A stretch of DNA of 45,249 nucleotides from Chthoniobacterales bacterium (GCA_013815325.1 JACDGM010000026.1:1-45249); one strand, 5' to 3'. Positions 24,457 through 33,185 are shown, counted from the first letter of the stretch. Numbers and translations are program-made. The notes: generated from the sequence alone by a model not told the origin.

Positions 24457-25445
24457 ATGAGCAAAATTTCAGGCCTGCACCATGTCACTGCGATCGCTGG
24501 ACCGGCGCAGGAAAATTTCGATTTCTATGCAGGCGTTCTGGGTATGCGCCTGGTCAAAAAAAGTGTGAACCAGGATGACCCCGGGACCTATCACCTCTTC
24601 TATGCCGACGCGGAAGGACATCCCGGCACGGACTTGACCTTCTTCCCCTGGGCCGATCTCGCGCCGCGGCGCGACGGCTACGGATTAAGCACCGAAGTGT
24701 CGCTCGCGGTGCCGCCCGGCAGTTTGGAATTCTGGGCGAAACATCTGACTCGTCTGGGGACCAAAGTTTTCGAACCCGAAGTTCGCTTCGACGCGAAAGT
24801 TCTGCCTTTGCTCGATCCGCATGGTTTGCGCCTTGCCCTGACCGAAAGCGAAAGTTCGCTCGCCACGCGGAGCCCGTCCAAGGCGGAGGCGGGTTAGGCC
24901 GGCCCTTCTCTCCCTGGGAGCGCAGCCCCATCCCGGTCGCTCATCAGATCCGCGGATTGGAAGGCGCGCGGATGCTGGAGCGTGATTTGAAGGAACCGGT
25001 TTCCTTTCTGCGCGAAGCGCTCGGCTTTCATCTCATCGGCGAGGAGAATGGCTGGCAGCGGTACGGAATTGGGGATGGCATGTCGGGGCAACATATCGAT
25101 CTCGCGGCCGCGCCTAACGAGCGTCGCGGGGCGTGGGGCACGGGCGGCATTCATCATCTCGCCTGGCGCGTTTCGGACGACGAGGAGCAGTGTGCAGTCC
25201 GCGAGGAAGTCGTTAGGGCGGGCGCCCAGCCGACTCCAGTGATCGACCGCTTTTGGTTTAAGTCGGTTTACTTTCGCGAACCCGGCGGCGTTCTCTTCGA
25301 GCTGGCGACCATTGGCCCCGGTTTCGCGGTCGATGAGGCGGCCACGCACCTCGGCGAGAGGCTCGTGCTTCCGCCCTGGCTGGAGCCGGATCGCGCGGCA
25401 ATCGAAGCGGTCTTGCCGCGGCTCACGCCGCCGGCATCCGCCTAA
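24457..25445 (+). CDS. Glyoxalase/ring-cleaving dioxygenase family protein (frameshifted)
   Basis: Two-domain vicinal-oxygen-chelate protein of the MhqO/PcpA type (about 315 residues when intact). The first half reads ISGLHHVTAIAGPAQENFDF, then FYAGVLGMRLVKKSVNQDDP, with HxT and Glu ligands. It ends prematurely at TAG 24895-24897. The continuation in frame 3 begins FSPWERSPIPVAHQIRGLEG and runs to TAA 25443, with GGIHHLAWRVSDDEEQ and FREPGGVLFELATIGPGF, the C-terminal metal-binding half. A single missing base at about 24870-24900 breaks the frame. The break is next to GGTTAGGCC, a near-copy of the repeat core. Probably an indel error or a recently broken gene; the metal ligands are intact. 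Confidence 0.8.
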
Positions 25446-25578
25446 CGAGCAGCATGTTTCCGCTAGATTTCGCAGGGAAATCCTTTTGACGTGAGGGTTG
25501 TTCTTCCGACGGGCGGGTTTCGAGTGTCCATTCCTTGACTGGCACGAGACTGGATGCGCGGAAGCGCGTTCTCCGGAG

Positions 25579-25598
25579 GGACATGCTTCTGCATGTCC
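25579..25598. repeat. Perfect hairpin upstream of the ATP-grasp-like gene
   Basis: GGACATGC and GCATGTCC pair perfectly around a 4-base loop (TTCT). It lies in a 230-base gap between 25445 and 25676, after GCGCGGAAGCGCGTTCTCC, which resembles the 5312-5333 boundary sequence. Dispersed palindromes of this kind are common in the phylum. No other element is evident in this gap. Confidence 0.6.
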
Positions 25599-25675
25599 AG
25601 TCGGACGATCGTGAGATTTCCGGCCTTCCGGATTGGACGCAGCGGGGTCGGGCATTGAACCTTGGATTCTTCTCT

Positions 25676-26995
25676 ATGCTTGCTGTTCCCGATCGTCTTA
25701 CCGCGCTACGCGAAGCGCGCCCGGCCGAAAGCCTCTTCGCAGAGAAAGAGTGGCTCCTTTCGCCCGAACCTTTCCCAATCGATAAAAAATTGCGGACCGA
25801 CCTCGAGCGCCTCGGCCACCAGCTTTTCGTTTTTCAGCGCGCTTGTAATCAGCTTTACCAGCAGAGCGTCAAAGGGAAACAGCCCGCTTGGGTCGCGCGT
25901 TACGTCGATCTCGGAAAACCTGAGGAGTTGATCGAATTCTCCCGTCGCAAAGAGTTTCGCGAGGCGCTTCCGCGCGTCATCCGCCCCGACCTCGTGCTCA
26001 CCGATGAGGGTTGGACCATTGCGGAGATCGACTCCGTGCCAGGGGGCATCGGCCTGACGGGATGGTTGAACCAGACTTATTCCAGCCTCGGCGCGGAGGT
26101 GATTGGAGGCGCGGAAGGAATGCTCGACGGCTTCGCGGCCGTGTTGCCGAGGGGCGGCGACATTGTCATCTCGGAGGAATCGGCCACCTACCGCCCGGAG
26201 ATGGAATGGCTCGTTAGGCAACTGAACTCGCGCTTCCCGGAGCGTTCATGGAAGGTCGAGTCCGCCGAACATCACGAGCCACAAAGCGGCCGTGACATTT
26301 ACCGTTTTTTTGAGCTCTTTGATTTGCCTAACATTCCTGGCGTTTCCGATTTGATGAATGCCGCCGGGCGCGGCGATCTCTCCGTCACGCCTCCGTTAAA
26401 GCCATATCTCGAAGAAAAAATGTGGTTCGCGCTTTTCTGGCTCCAGCCCCTCCGCGAGTTCTGGCGGCGCGAATTGGGCGACAAATATTTTCGTCAACTG
26501 CAACGGATGATTCCCTACACCTGGATTCTCGACCCGATGCCGCTGCCGCAGCACGCCGTCATCCCGCGGCTCGAGATTCACGATTGGCACGAGGCCGCGC
26601 AGTTCAGCCAAAAGGAGCGCGACCTACTCCTGAAAGTGAGCGGCTTTTCGCCGTTGGGCTGGGGGAGCCGCGGCGTCGCGCTCGGCGCCGATCTCCCGCA
26701 TAGCGAATGGCAGCAGCGGATCGCGGATGCGCTCGTGGGCTTTGAGCGCGAGCCGACGATCGTGCAGCAATTTCACAAGGGCCGCTTGTTCGATCACTCC
26801 TACTGGGACGTTGAGACCGCGGAATTGAAAACGATGCGCGGCCGCGTTCGGCTTTGTCCCTACTACTTCGTCGAGGAGGATCATGTGAATTTGCGTGGCG
26901 CACTCGCGACGATCTGTCCGGCCGATAAGAAGCTGCTCCACGGCATGCGCGACGCCATTCTTGTGCCGAGCCGCTTCGCAGGTCTGGACAACTAA
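25676..26995 (+). CDS. Uncharacterised protein, possibly ATP-grasp-like
   Basis: 439-residue cytoplasmic protein. I do not recognise a named family. The stretch VIRPDLVLTDEGWTIAEIDS then VPGGIGLTGWLN (about residues 93-130) resembles the acidic, Gly-rich ATP/Mg loops of glutathionylspermidine-synthase-like ATP-grasp enzymes, and a late RPEMEWLVRQLN plus SPLGWGSRGVALG could hold a nucleotide-binding region. ATG 25676 is preferred to the more upstream frame opening, which runs over the repeat-rich leader. It converges with the transporter gene and overlaps its stop by 4 bases, so it may belong to the same functional neighbourhood, but no pathway can be claimed. Confidence 0.45.
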   Translation: MLAVPDRLTALREARPAESLFAEKEWLLSPEPFPIDKKLRTDLERLGHQLFVFQRACNQLYQQSVKGKQPAWVARYVDLGKPEELIEFSRRKEFREALPRVIRPDLVLTDEGWTIAEIDSVPGGIGLTGWLNQTYSSLGAEVIGGAEGMLDGFAAVLPRGGDIVISEESATYRPEMEWLVRQLNSRFPERSWKVESAEHHEPQSGRDIYRFFELFDLPNIPGVSDLMNAAGRGDLSVTPPLKPYLEEKMWFALFWLQPLREFWRRELGDKYFRQLQRMIPYTWILDPMPLPQHAVIPRLEIHDWHEAAQFSQKERDLLLKVSGFSPLGWGSRGVALGADLPHSEWQQRIADALVGFEREPTIVQQFHKGRLFDHSYWDVETAELKTMRGRVRLCPYYFVEEDHVNLRGALATICPADKKLLHGMRDAILVPSRFAGLDN

Positions 26996-28461
26996 AGCCG
27001 CAGGCCGCGCGGGATCAAAAAGCGATCGAGTAGATCGAACAGCCCCTGCACGAGCAGAGCGAGCAACGCGGCTGGGATGGCGCCTTCCAGGATTGTCGCG
27101 TTGTCGTTCAGATTCAGCCCGCTCAGGATCGGCTCACCCAACCCGCCGGCTCCAATAAGCGCCGCAAGCGTGGCGGTTCCGATGTTGATCACCGCGCTGG
27201 TTTTGATTCCGGCGAGGATCGTGCGCGAGGCGAGTGGCAGATAAATTTTGCGCAGCCGCGCGCCTGGTCCGAGTCCGAGCGCGATCGCGGAATCGCGCAG
27301 GGCAGGCGGAATTTCCTGCAAGCCGGTCGCTGTGTTCCTCACGATCGGCAGGAGTCCGTAGAGAAAGAGCGCGACGATCGCGGTGCTCGCGCTGATGCCG
27401 AGAAATGGCACCGGCACGAGCAAGGCGAGAAGAGCGAGTGACGGGATGGTTTGGATCATCCCGATAATCGCGAGGATGCTTTGCCCGAGCGCGCCGCCGC
27501 GACTGGCGGCGATGCCTAACGGCAAGCCGACGAGAATCGAGAAGAAGAGGGAGATTCCGGCAAGCTCCAGGTGACGGCTGATCCAGCGGAAGAGCTTCGG
27601 AGCGAACTGGCGTGGCGGCGGCGCGGTTTCGTTAGGCGAGGCGTGAAAATACTGCGTCGCGGCGTAAGCGTAATTCTTCGTGCGTTCGGCCGCGGCATTG
27701 AGCGTAATCATCCTTGCTTCATCGATCCCGCCAAAGTGATTAAGTGCGTCGATCGCCCGCGGTTCGAGCTGCATTCGATAAAGAAATACGGCTTTGTATT
27801 CCGGGAAAAAATGGAAATCGTCCTGCAGCACGACGAGACCGTTTTCCTGGATTTTCGCGTCGGTCGAGTAGGCGTCCTTCAGGTCGATCGAGCCGTTGGC
27901 GAGCGCCGCGTAGCCGATCGCGTGGTCGATTCCGCTCACGTTGAGCATCGTTAGGCCGTAGCGACTCTCGAGCGGTCGCCAGCCGTCCTGCCGATCGAGA
28001 AATTCGTGAGTGAGGCCAGCCTTGAGATCTGGATGCCGGCGGAGATCGCTGATCGAGCGAATGCCCAGCCTGACAGCTTCGGCACGGCGCATCACCAGCG
28101 CGTAGGTGTTGTTGAAGCCGAGATCGGCTGACATGCCGACGCCAAACTTCGCGAGCGCCGCCCGCATCGCGCCTTCCGGGAGCGACTGCTTCGTCTTCAG
28201 GATTTCTTCGCCGATCGTGCCGGTGTATTCCGGGTAAACATCGATCTGCCCGCCACTCAGCGCCTGCCAAAGGATGATGGTGCCGCCCATCCCCGCGCGC
28301 TGTTGCACCTCGAAGCCGGAGCGTTCGAGGACCGTCTTGGCGATCTCGCCGAGCACGTACGACTCGGTAAATTTCTTCGAGCCGACAACAATTGTTTTCG
28401 CGGGCAGCGCCGTCGCGATGACCAAAAACCCCGCCAAAATCAGAAACGTTCCTGGTTTCAA
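26992..28461 (-). CDS. Fused substrate-binding and permease protein, OpuF/EgtU-like
   Basis: 489-residue quaternary-amine-type ABC importer subunit. After a signal peptide (MKPGTFLILAGFLVIATALP) comes an OsmF/ProX-type binding domain (GSKKFTESYVLGEI, GMGGTIILWQALSGGQIDVY; PEYTGTIGEEI, about residues 24-280). It is followed by an OpuBB/ProW-type permease domain with five to six helices and the ABC-contact loop GLGPGARLRKIYLPLA (about 400). This places the binding domain first, unlike pneumococcal EgtU (permease first). It overlaps the ATPase gene by 4 bases (ATGA). With the adjacent egtD and egtB, the substrate is inferred to be ergothioneine or a betaine precursor; this is not shown. Confidence 0.85.
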   Translation of the reverse strand: MKPGTFLILAGFLVIATALPAKTIVVGSKKFTESYVLGEIAKTVLERSGFEVQQRAGMGGTIILWQALSGGQIDVYPEYTGTIGEEILKTKQSLPEGAMRAALAKFGVGMSADLGFNNTYALVMRRAEAVRLGIRSISDLRRHPDLKAGLTHEFLDRQDGWRPLESRYGLTMLNVSGIDHAIGYAALANGSIDLKDAYSTDAKIQENGLVVLQDDFHFFPEYKAVFLYRMQLEPRAIDALNHFGGIDEARMITLNAAAERTKNYAYAATQYFHASPNETAPPPRQFAPKLFRWISRHLELAGISLFFSILVGLPLGIAASRGGALGQSILAIIGMIQTIPSLALLALLVPVPFLGISASTAIVALFLYGLLPIVRNTATGLQEIPPALRDSAIALGLGPGARLRKIYLPLASRTILAGIKTSAVINIGTATLAALIGAGGLGEPILSGLNLNDNATILEGAIPAALLALLVQGLFDLLDRFLIPRGLRL

Positions 28462-29198
28462 AAGGCCGCGCTCCTTTGGGCGTTGATAAACCCGGAAACG
28501 AATTCGCTAGCCGGATGCTCGCGCAGGTCCGCGACGCTGCCGCGCTGGACGACGCGGCCTTCGTTCATGAGCACAATTTCGTCCGCGAGATAGGCGGCTT
28601 CGCCCATGTCGTGAGTGACCAGCACCGCTGTTTGTTTCAAGCGGGTGAAAATTTGCTTCAGATCCCGCTGCAGCGCTGACCTAACGAGTGGATCGAGAGC
28701 GCCGAGCGGCTCGTCGAGGAGGAGCAATTCCGGCGAAAGCATGAGCGCGCGCATCAAGCTGACGCGCTGGCGTTGACCGCCGGAAAGCTCGGCCGGATAA
28801 CGATCGAGCGCGTCGCGGGGAAATTGCGAGAGCGCACAAAGTTCCTCGAGACGGCTCTCCATTTCCTCCGGTGGGCGACCGAGGTGCCGCGACATCAGAA
28901 GAACATTGGCGCGAGCGGTCAGATGCGGGAAGAGGCCGCCCTCCTGAATCACGTAGCCGACGCGTCGCCGCAGTTGCTGGGCATTGGCCTCGTTCACTTC
29001 TGTCCCATCGAAAGTGATTTTGCCGCTGTCGGGAGTAAGGAGCGCGATGAGCAAACGCAGAAGGGTCGATTTGCCGCAGCCGCTCGGACCGATCAATGCC
29101 GTCGTTAGGCCAGATCGGAACTCCAGGTCCGTAGGTTGCAGCGCGGTGCTGCCGCCGAATTTCTTGCTCACGCCGAGCAGCCGAACAAGCGGGTCCAT
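28458..29198 (-). CDS. ABC transporter ATP-binding protein, OpuA/EgtV-like
   Basis: 246-residue ATPase with Walker A GPSGCGKSTLLRLL (residue 39-52), Q-loop IQEGGLFPH, signature LSGGQRQRVSLMRAL, Walker B LLLLDEPLGALDP and switch His in LVTHDMGEAAYLAD. These are the hallmarks of quaternary-amine importers (OpuCA, OpuBA, EgtV). No C-terminal CBS domains, unlike osmotically regulated OpuCA, fitting an EgtV-type non-osmotic system. ATG 29198 (MDPLVRLL) is chosen over the upstream in-frame GTG. It is coupled to the fused permease gene by a 4-base overlap and lies 92 bases after egtD. Confidence 0.88.
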   Translation of the reverse strand: MDPLVRLLGVSKKFGGSTALQPTDLEFRSGLTTALIGPSGCGKSTLLRLLIALLTPDSGKITFDGTEVNEANAQQLRRRVGYVIQEGGLFPHLTARANVLLMSRHLGRPPEEMESRLEELCALSQFPRDALDRYPAELSGGQRQRVSLMRALMLSPELLLLDEPLGALDPLVRSALQRDLKQIFTRLKQTAVLVTHDMGEAAYLADEIVLMNEGRVVQRGSVADLREHPASEFVSGFINAQRSAAF

Positions 29199-29290
29199 GG
29201 TATAGGCGCCTCTCTCAGCCGCAGAGCAAGCGGCTAAATCGGGCAAGACCTTTCCCGGCGGACGACACGCCGGCCACTACACCCGAAGTT

Positions 29291-30262
29291 TCAGAGCGTT
29301 GTAAAATGAAATACCGCGAAAAATTTTTGCGGATCCGTCCAGACACGCGCGAGCTGAAATCCGGCCGCGCTAGCGAGCGTGGTGAAGCCTTCGACCGTGT
29401 GCTTGTAGGAAACCTCGGTAATAATTCTTTCGCCCGGGACGAAGTGGAATTCCTTGCCGTCGAGATGAACGGTCTGCTCCGTTTCACTGATCACGTGCAT
29501 TTCGATGCGCGACGCCTCCTGATTGAAGATGGCGCGATGGCGCCAGGTGGAGAGATCGAAATCAGCGTCCAGTTCGCGGTTCGCGCGCGCGAGCATGTTG
29601 AGGTTGAACTCCGCGGTGACGCCAGCGCTGTCGTTGTAGGCCGCTTCCAATATCTCCGTCGGTTTTTGCAGGTCGACGCCGATGATCAAGCCGCCGCTCT
29701 TTCCGCAAAGGCGGCAGACGCGCTTAAGGAAATGTTGCGCCACTTCGGGTTTGAGATTTCCGATCGTGGAACCGGGAAAATAGACCGCGACGTGATCCGG
29801 TTTGCGCGATGGCGTTGGCAATTCGATCGGCTGCAGGTAATCGGCGCAGACCGGCAAAATTTCGAGCGACGGCATCTCGCGGCTGAGTGCTTCAGCCGAT
29901 TCCGTTAGGCGCTGTTTCGAGATGTCGACCGGGACGTAAGCGATGAGATTTCGCAGATGATTGAGCAGCATCCGGGTCTTCATTCCAGCGCCGGTGCCGA
30001 AGCCGACCAGCTCCGCATTATCACCGATCGACTCTGCTATCTCGGGCCCGTGTTGGCGCAGGATCTCAGTCTCGGTGCGGGTGACGTAATATTCAGGCAG
30101 CTCGGAGATGCGCTGAAAGAGATCGGAGCCGCGTTCGTCGTAAAAAAACTTGCTTGGCAGAGTGCGCGGCGAACTGGAAAGACCCGCGATGGCCTGTTCG
30201 AGAAAATCTGAGGTCGCCGGCTCGAGATCGAGCAGGGGAACACCGCCGGCAGCGTCCTTCAT
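29291..30262 (-). CDS. egtD: L-histidine N-alpha-methyltransferase (ergothioneine step 1)
   Basis: 323-residue SAM-dependent enzyme that trimethylates histidine to hercynine. Family motifs: SKFFYDERGSDLFQRISELP with EYYVTRTE (about 38-68), the SAM-binding FGTGAGMKTR, YFPGSTIGNLKPEVA, YNDSAGVTAEFNLN and KFFAVFHF near the C-terminus. Phe replaces the usual Ser in the SAM loop, which is a small departure. ATG 30262 (MKDAAGG) is the start used here; a longer upstream frame lies inside egtB and is rejected. The ATG overlaps the egtB stop by 4 bases, so EgtB and EgtD are translationally coupled. With egtB this is a complete two-gene ergothioneine route. Confidence 0.95.
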   Translation of the reverse strand: MKDAAGGVPLLDLEPATSDFLEQAIAGLSSSPRTLPSKFFYDERGSDLFQRISELPEYYVTRTETEILRQHGPEIAESIGDNAELVGFGTGAGMKTRMLLNHLRNLIAYVPVDISKQRLTESAEALSREMPSLEILPVCADYLQPIELPTPSRKPDHVAVYFPGSTIGNLKPEVAQHFLKRVCRLCGKSGGLIIGVDLQKPTEILEAAYNDSAGVTAEFNLNMLARANRELDADFDLSTWRHRAIFNQEASRIEMHVISETEQTVHLDGKEFHFVPGERIITEVSYKHTVEGFTTLASAAGFQLARVWTDPQKFFAVFHFTTL

Positions 30263-31584
30263 GCCGGATCGCGCGCGAGCCGGATGCCGGTAAACTGCCA
30301 GCGTTTTTCCGGCTGGAAAAAGTTGCGATAAGTCGCGCGCAGGTGGCTGCGTGAGGTCGCGCAGGAGCCGCCGCGCAGCACCATCTGGTTGCACATGAAC
30401 TTGCCGTTGTACTCACCGAGCGCACCAGCCGCGGCGCGATAGCCGGGGTAGGGGAGGTAGGCGCTGCGCGTCCACTCCCAGACATCGCCGAACATTTGTT
30501 GCAGCTTATCGTTAGGCGCGGGCTCGACCGGCGCGGGATGAAATCGTTCCGTGCCCACGAAGTTGCCCTCGATCGGCAGACCCGCCGCCGCCCGTTCCCA
30601 CTCGAACTCCGTCGGCAGCCGCAGGCCGCTCCAGTTCGCAAAGGCATCGGCCTCGAAATAGCTCACGTGCGTGACCGGTGCCGCCGGGTCGACCGGCTGC
30701 ATTCCCGCGAGGGTGAAATTCCACCAGACGCCCTCCTGCTTGCTCCAGTAGAGCGGCGCCTGCCAGCGGAGTTCGTTGATAGTAGTCCAGCCTAACGACA
30801 ACCAGAATTCCGGCTTCGTATAGCCGCCGGCTTCGATAAACGCGATGTACTCGCTGTTGGTCGCAGGCCGGGTCGCGAGGGAAAAAGCCGGAACCAGCGC
30901 GCGATGGCGTGGACTTTCATTATCGTAGCTGAAGCCGCGACCGGCGTGTCCAATTTCAACAATGGTTTCGGCGAAATCGACGAAGCCAGCCGGTGCGATC
31001 GAGACTTCTTCATCTGACTCCTCGCGCTCGCGGAAAACGGGATGGAGCGGGTTCTGCGAAAAGACGTGTTTGATGTCAGTGACGAGCAATTCTTGATGCT
31101 GCTGTTCGTGATGCAAGCCGATCGTGAATACCGGCTCAAGCTCGGCCAGGAGCGCTTCATCGGCGCTCTCGAGCAGCTGCAAAATGTGGGCGTCGATCGA
31201 ATGCCGGAAGCGATAGGTTTCCGCCACCGTGGGCCGCGAAATTAATCCGCGCAGATCGCGCCGGTGCATATCGCCGGCGGCGTTGTAATAGGAGTTAAAA
31301 AGATAGGCATATTCCGGAACTTCCGTGCGGTACTCCGGCATCCAGACCTTCAAGACGAACGTCTCGAAAAACCAACTGGTGTGCGCAAGATGCCACTTCG
31401 TCGGACTCACATCCGGCATGGATTGCACGACGTAATCTTCCGGCTCGAGCGTCTCGCAGAGTCGCTCGGAAAAATCACGGATGTCCCGGTAACGTTCGAT
31501 TAGCCCTTCGGCACGGCTCTGCTTTTCCGGCAGTTCGCTTAACGGAGGGGCAGGGGCCATCTCCTCGGTCGCGGGGCTCATCAT
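30259..31584 (-). CDS. egtB: Ergothioneine biosynthesis sulfoxide synthase
   Basis: 441-residue non-haem iron enzyme that joins hercynine with a thiol (cysteine or gamma-glutamylcysteine) to give the sulfoxide. The N-terminal DinB-type domain holds the iron His in WHLAHTSWFF (His65/His68) and HHEQQHQE (about His159-163). The C-terminal formylglycine-generating-enzyme-like domain follows (NSEYIAFIEAGGYTKPEFW, VTHVSYFEADAFANWSGLRL, LRLPTEFEWERAAAG, MFGDVWEWTRS, MVLRGGSCATSRSHLRATYR). Length is typical. No egtA (gamma-glutamylcysteine ligase), egtC (amidohydrolase) or egtE (lyase) lies next to it, so a cysteine-using or lyase-elsewhere route is expected. It starts at an ATGATGA junction overlapping the upstream gene. 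Confidence 0.95.
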   Translation of the reverse strand: MMSPATEEMAPAPPLSELPEKQSRAEGLIERYRDIRDFSERLCETLEPEDYVVQSMPDVSPTKWHLAHTSWFFETFVLKVWMPEYRTEVPEYAYLFNSYYNAAGDMHRRDLRGLISRPTVAETYRFRHSIDAHILQLLESADEALLAELEPVFTIGLHHEQQHQELLVTDIKHVFSQNPLHPVFREREESDEEVSIAPAGFVDFAETIVEIGHAGRGFSYDNESPRHRALVPAFSLATRPATNSEYIAFIEAGGYTKPEFWLSLGWTTINELRWQAPLYWSKQEGVWWNFTLAGMQPVDPAAPVTHVSYFEADAFANWSGLRLPTEFEWERAAAGLPIEGNFVGTERFHPAPVEPAPNDKLQQMFGDVWEWTRSAYLPYPGYRAAAGALGEYNGKFMCNQMVLRGGSCATSRSHLRATYRNFFQPEKRWQFTGIRLARDPA

Positions 31585-31982
31585 TGTTCGCGCTCTTGAT
31601 CCAATTCCTCGCGCCGCGCTTCGACCATCTGATCATGGGCCGCTTCCTCAATCCCGCCGCTCACCAACTCCTCGCCGACGTTCACGTCCCCGTCGAAGCC
31701 ATTGTTAGGCACCTGGTGACCCGAGGCGCCGGGAATGTCGTCGCGCTCGGTGACTTCATCGGCTACTTCGTCATCGACCTCCGGAACGTGCGCCGGATCG
31801 ACGCCCGTCAGTTCGTCCTTCGCCTGGGCCCAGTCCGCATCGGTAAATTCGTCCGGCTCCCGCTCGTCGATCATGGCGATCTCGCGGGCGCGCTTTTCGA
31901 CCAGTTCGGGGGAAGGAACTCCCAAGCCATTTCCATGGACGGTGATTTTGCCATGCGGCGGATGCGACGATCGATCGTTCAT
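31581..31982 (-). CDS. Acidic protein upstream of egtB, unknown function
   Basis: 133-residue, strongly acidic protein. It contains RAREIAMIDEREPDEFTDAD then WAQAKDELTG, and a C-terminal EEL/DQE-rich helix. No signal peptide or membrane segment. No family recognised; the RARE..W..A..EL pattern recalls DUF2934-type sequences only loosely. It overlaps the egtB start in an ATGA junction, so translation of the two is probably coupled, and it is likely the first gene of the ergothioneine operon. A repeat near-copy (TTGTTAGGC) lies at 31702. Nothing seen before it in the 124-base gap to 32107. Confidence 0.6.
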   Translation of the reverse strand: MNDRSSHPPHGKITVHGNGLGVPSPELVEKRAREIAMIDEREPDEFTDADWAQAKDELTGVDPAHVPEVDDEVADEVTERDDIPGASGHQVPNNGFDGDVNVGEELVSGGIEEAAHDQMVEARREELDQEREQ

Positions 31983-32106
31983 AATGGTGATTCGTATGGC
32001 GGATGCGGGGCGGCCCGCATTATTGGTCGCTATGAGATGGCTGAAGCGTCGGTTATTCCAGACGGGAACTCAATCCCAGAGGCTCGCCGAGAATTGCGGC
32101 CCGCGC

Positions 32107-32523
32107 TCAACCTGGCTCGCCGGACTCGAGGAAATATAGCAGCCGCCAGATGCGATCGGTTTGTCCTCGCTCAATCACCTGCACCGGAGTGGATCCATCG
32201 AGCGCTGAATTCGGTTCCTTCAGCCAGCGGCCGACATCTTTCGGTTTCATCAAGCGGGCGAGGCTGTCGAGCAGCCGATCCATCTCGACCAGCGCGCGGC
32301 GAACCGGCGTGGACGGCGGTTTGCCATTGCTCCAGCCCGCGACCGCGCGCAGGGAGAAGCCGGTCATGCGGCTGACCGTTTCCTGGCGCAGCCCGAATTT
32401 ATCGGCGATTTCTTCAATTGCAGGTGGCCCCGCCACTTTCATGGCGGGATGAGAGGCCGTGGGCGATTCCTTCACGCGGGCGCTCGCGGCTGGTTTCGAG
32501 CCAAATTTTTTCTTCGCTTTCAT
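32107..32523 (-). CDS. Xre/MbcA/ParS-type antitoxin of a RES-Xre pair
   Basis: 138-residue protein matching the RES-Xre antitoxin family. A basic N-terminal tail (MKAKKKFGSKPAASARV) precedes a short helix-turn-helix (EEIADKFGLRQETVSRMTG) and the DUF2384-type toxin-binding domain: LARLMKPKDVGRWLKEPNSA then LDGSTPVQVIERGQTDRIW. These autoregulate their operon and neutralise NAD-degrading RES toxins. It lies downstream of the toxin gene with a 62-base gap that is AT-rich and has its own AGAGAGG ribosome-binding site, so it may have a separate promoter. The usual order is antitoxin first; here it is second. Confidence 0.85.
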   Translation of the reverse strand: MKAKKKFGSKPAASARVKESPTASHPAMKVAGPPAIEEIADKFGLRQETVSRMTGFSLRAVAGWSNGKPPSTPVRRALVEMDRLLDSLARLMKPKDVGRWLKEPNSALDGSTPVQVIERGQTDRIWRLLYFLESGEPG

Positions 32524-32585
32524 ATCTCGATCTTACCTCTCTTCCGCACATTCACAAGCATTTTTTCACGCAAATATACACGTTA

Positions 32586-33185
32586 TTATGCGAGGCGAAC
32601 GCGGTCGAGCTTTTCCCATCCCAGCACCGTCACCTCGCTGGAATAAGGGCGATGCTGCGGCAGGTAAACGACATTGATTGCGGAAGCCACGCGCGCCGAC
32701 GGAACGAGGAGGCCTTCGCCGTTGCTCGCGAAAACAGCACGTCCGACGGCCTGCGTTAGACTCTCTCTGCCTTCCTCCTGCACTTTCCGCCAGTCTTCCG
32801 CGAGCAGTTCGTCCCCCGAGACGCCTAGCTTTTCCCGAATCCTCGCGGAGGTCAGATCGAGAACCGTGCCCAAAGAAAACTCGATCGCCACCAGCAACCT
32901 GGGCGTCCGAAACGGCACGGGAATGTGCAGATAGTCGGCGGTCGCGCGCGATTCGGCGACGGCCACCGTGTCCTCGGTGCTTCCATAGACAGCGCGGAAC
33001 GAGCCCATCGCATTCCAGCGCCCGCCGTGTAGAAAACTTCCTTGCCCGAGCAAAATGCTCTGCGCGGTTGGATAATCGAGCGTGGTCACTCGGTAGGCCG
33101 CGCCCTTCCACGGCTGGAAAAGCGCGGGATTGTCTGCGATGACTTCCCGCAGCCGATCGAAGGCCGGATGCGGTTTGATGTTCAT
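32586..33185 (-). CDS. RES-domain toxin
   Basis: 199-residue RES-domain protein: the RES Arg-Trp-Asn region is visible (YRVTTLDYPTAQSILLGQGS; FLHGGRWNAMGSFRAVYGST; EDTVAVAESRA) with a C-terminal INVVYLPQHRPYSSEVTVLG. RES toxins such as MbcT destroy NAD+, stalling growth. The domain occupies the full length. ATG 33185 is used. The partner antitoxin is encoded immediately downstream. No GCCTAACGA repeat exists in this gene pair, unlike flanking genes, which fits recent acquisition. Confidence 0.85.
   Translation of the reverse strand: MNIKPHPAFDRLREVIADNPALFQPWKGAAYRVTTLDYPTAQSILLGQGSFLHGGRWNAMGSFRAVYGSTEDTVAVAESRATADYLHIPVPFRTPRLLVAIEFSLGTVLDLTSARIREKLGVSGDELLAEDWRKVQEEGRESLTQAVGRAVFASNGEGLLVPSARVASAINVVYLPQHRPYSSEVTVLGWEKLDRVRLA

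Noticed and set aside
31584..32375. Long plus-strand open frame across the ergothioneine operon leader
   Set aside because: It is antisense to the acidic gene and antitoxin, has no family motifs, and GC-rich antisense frames are frequent here.
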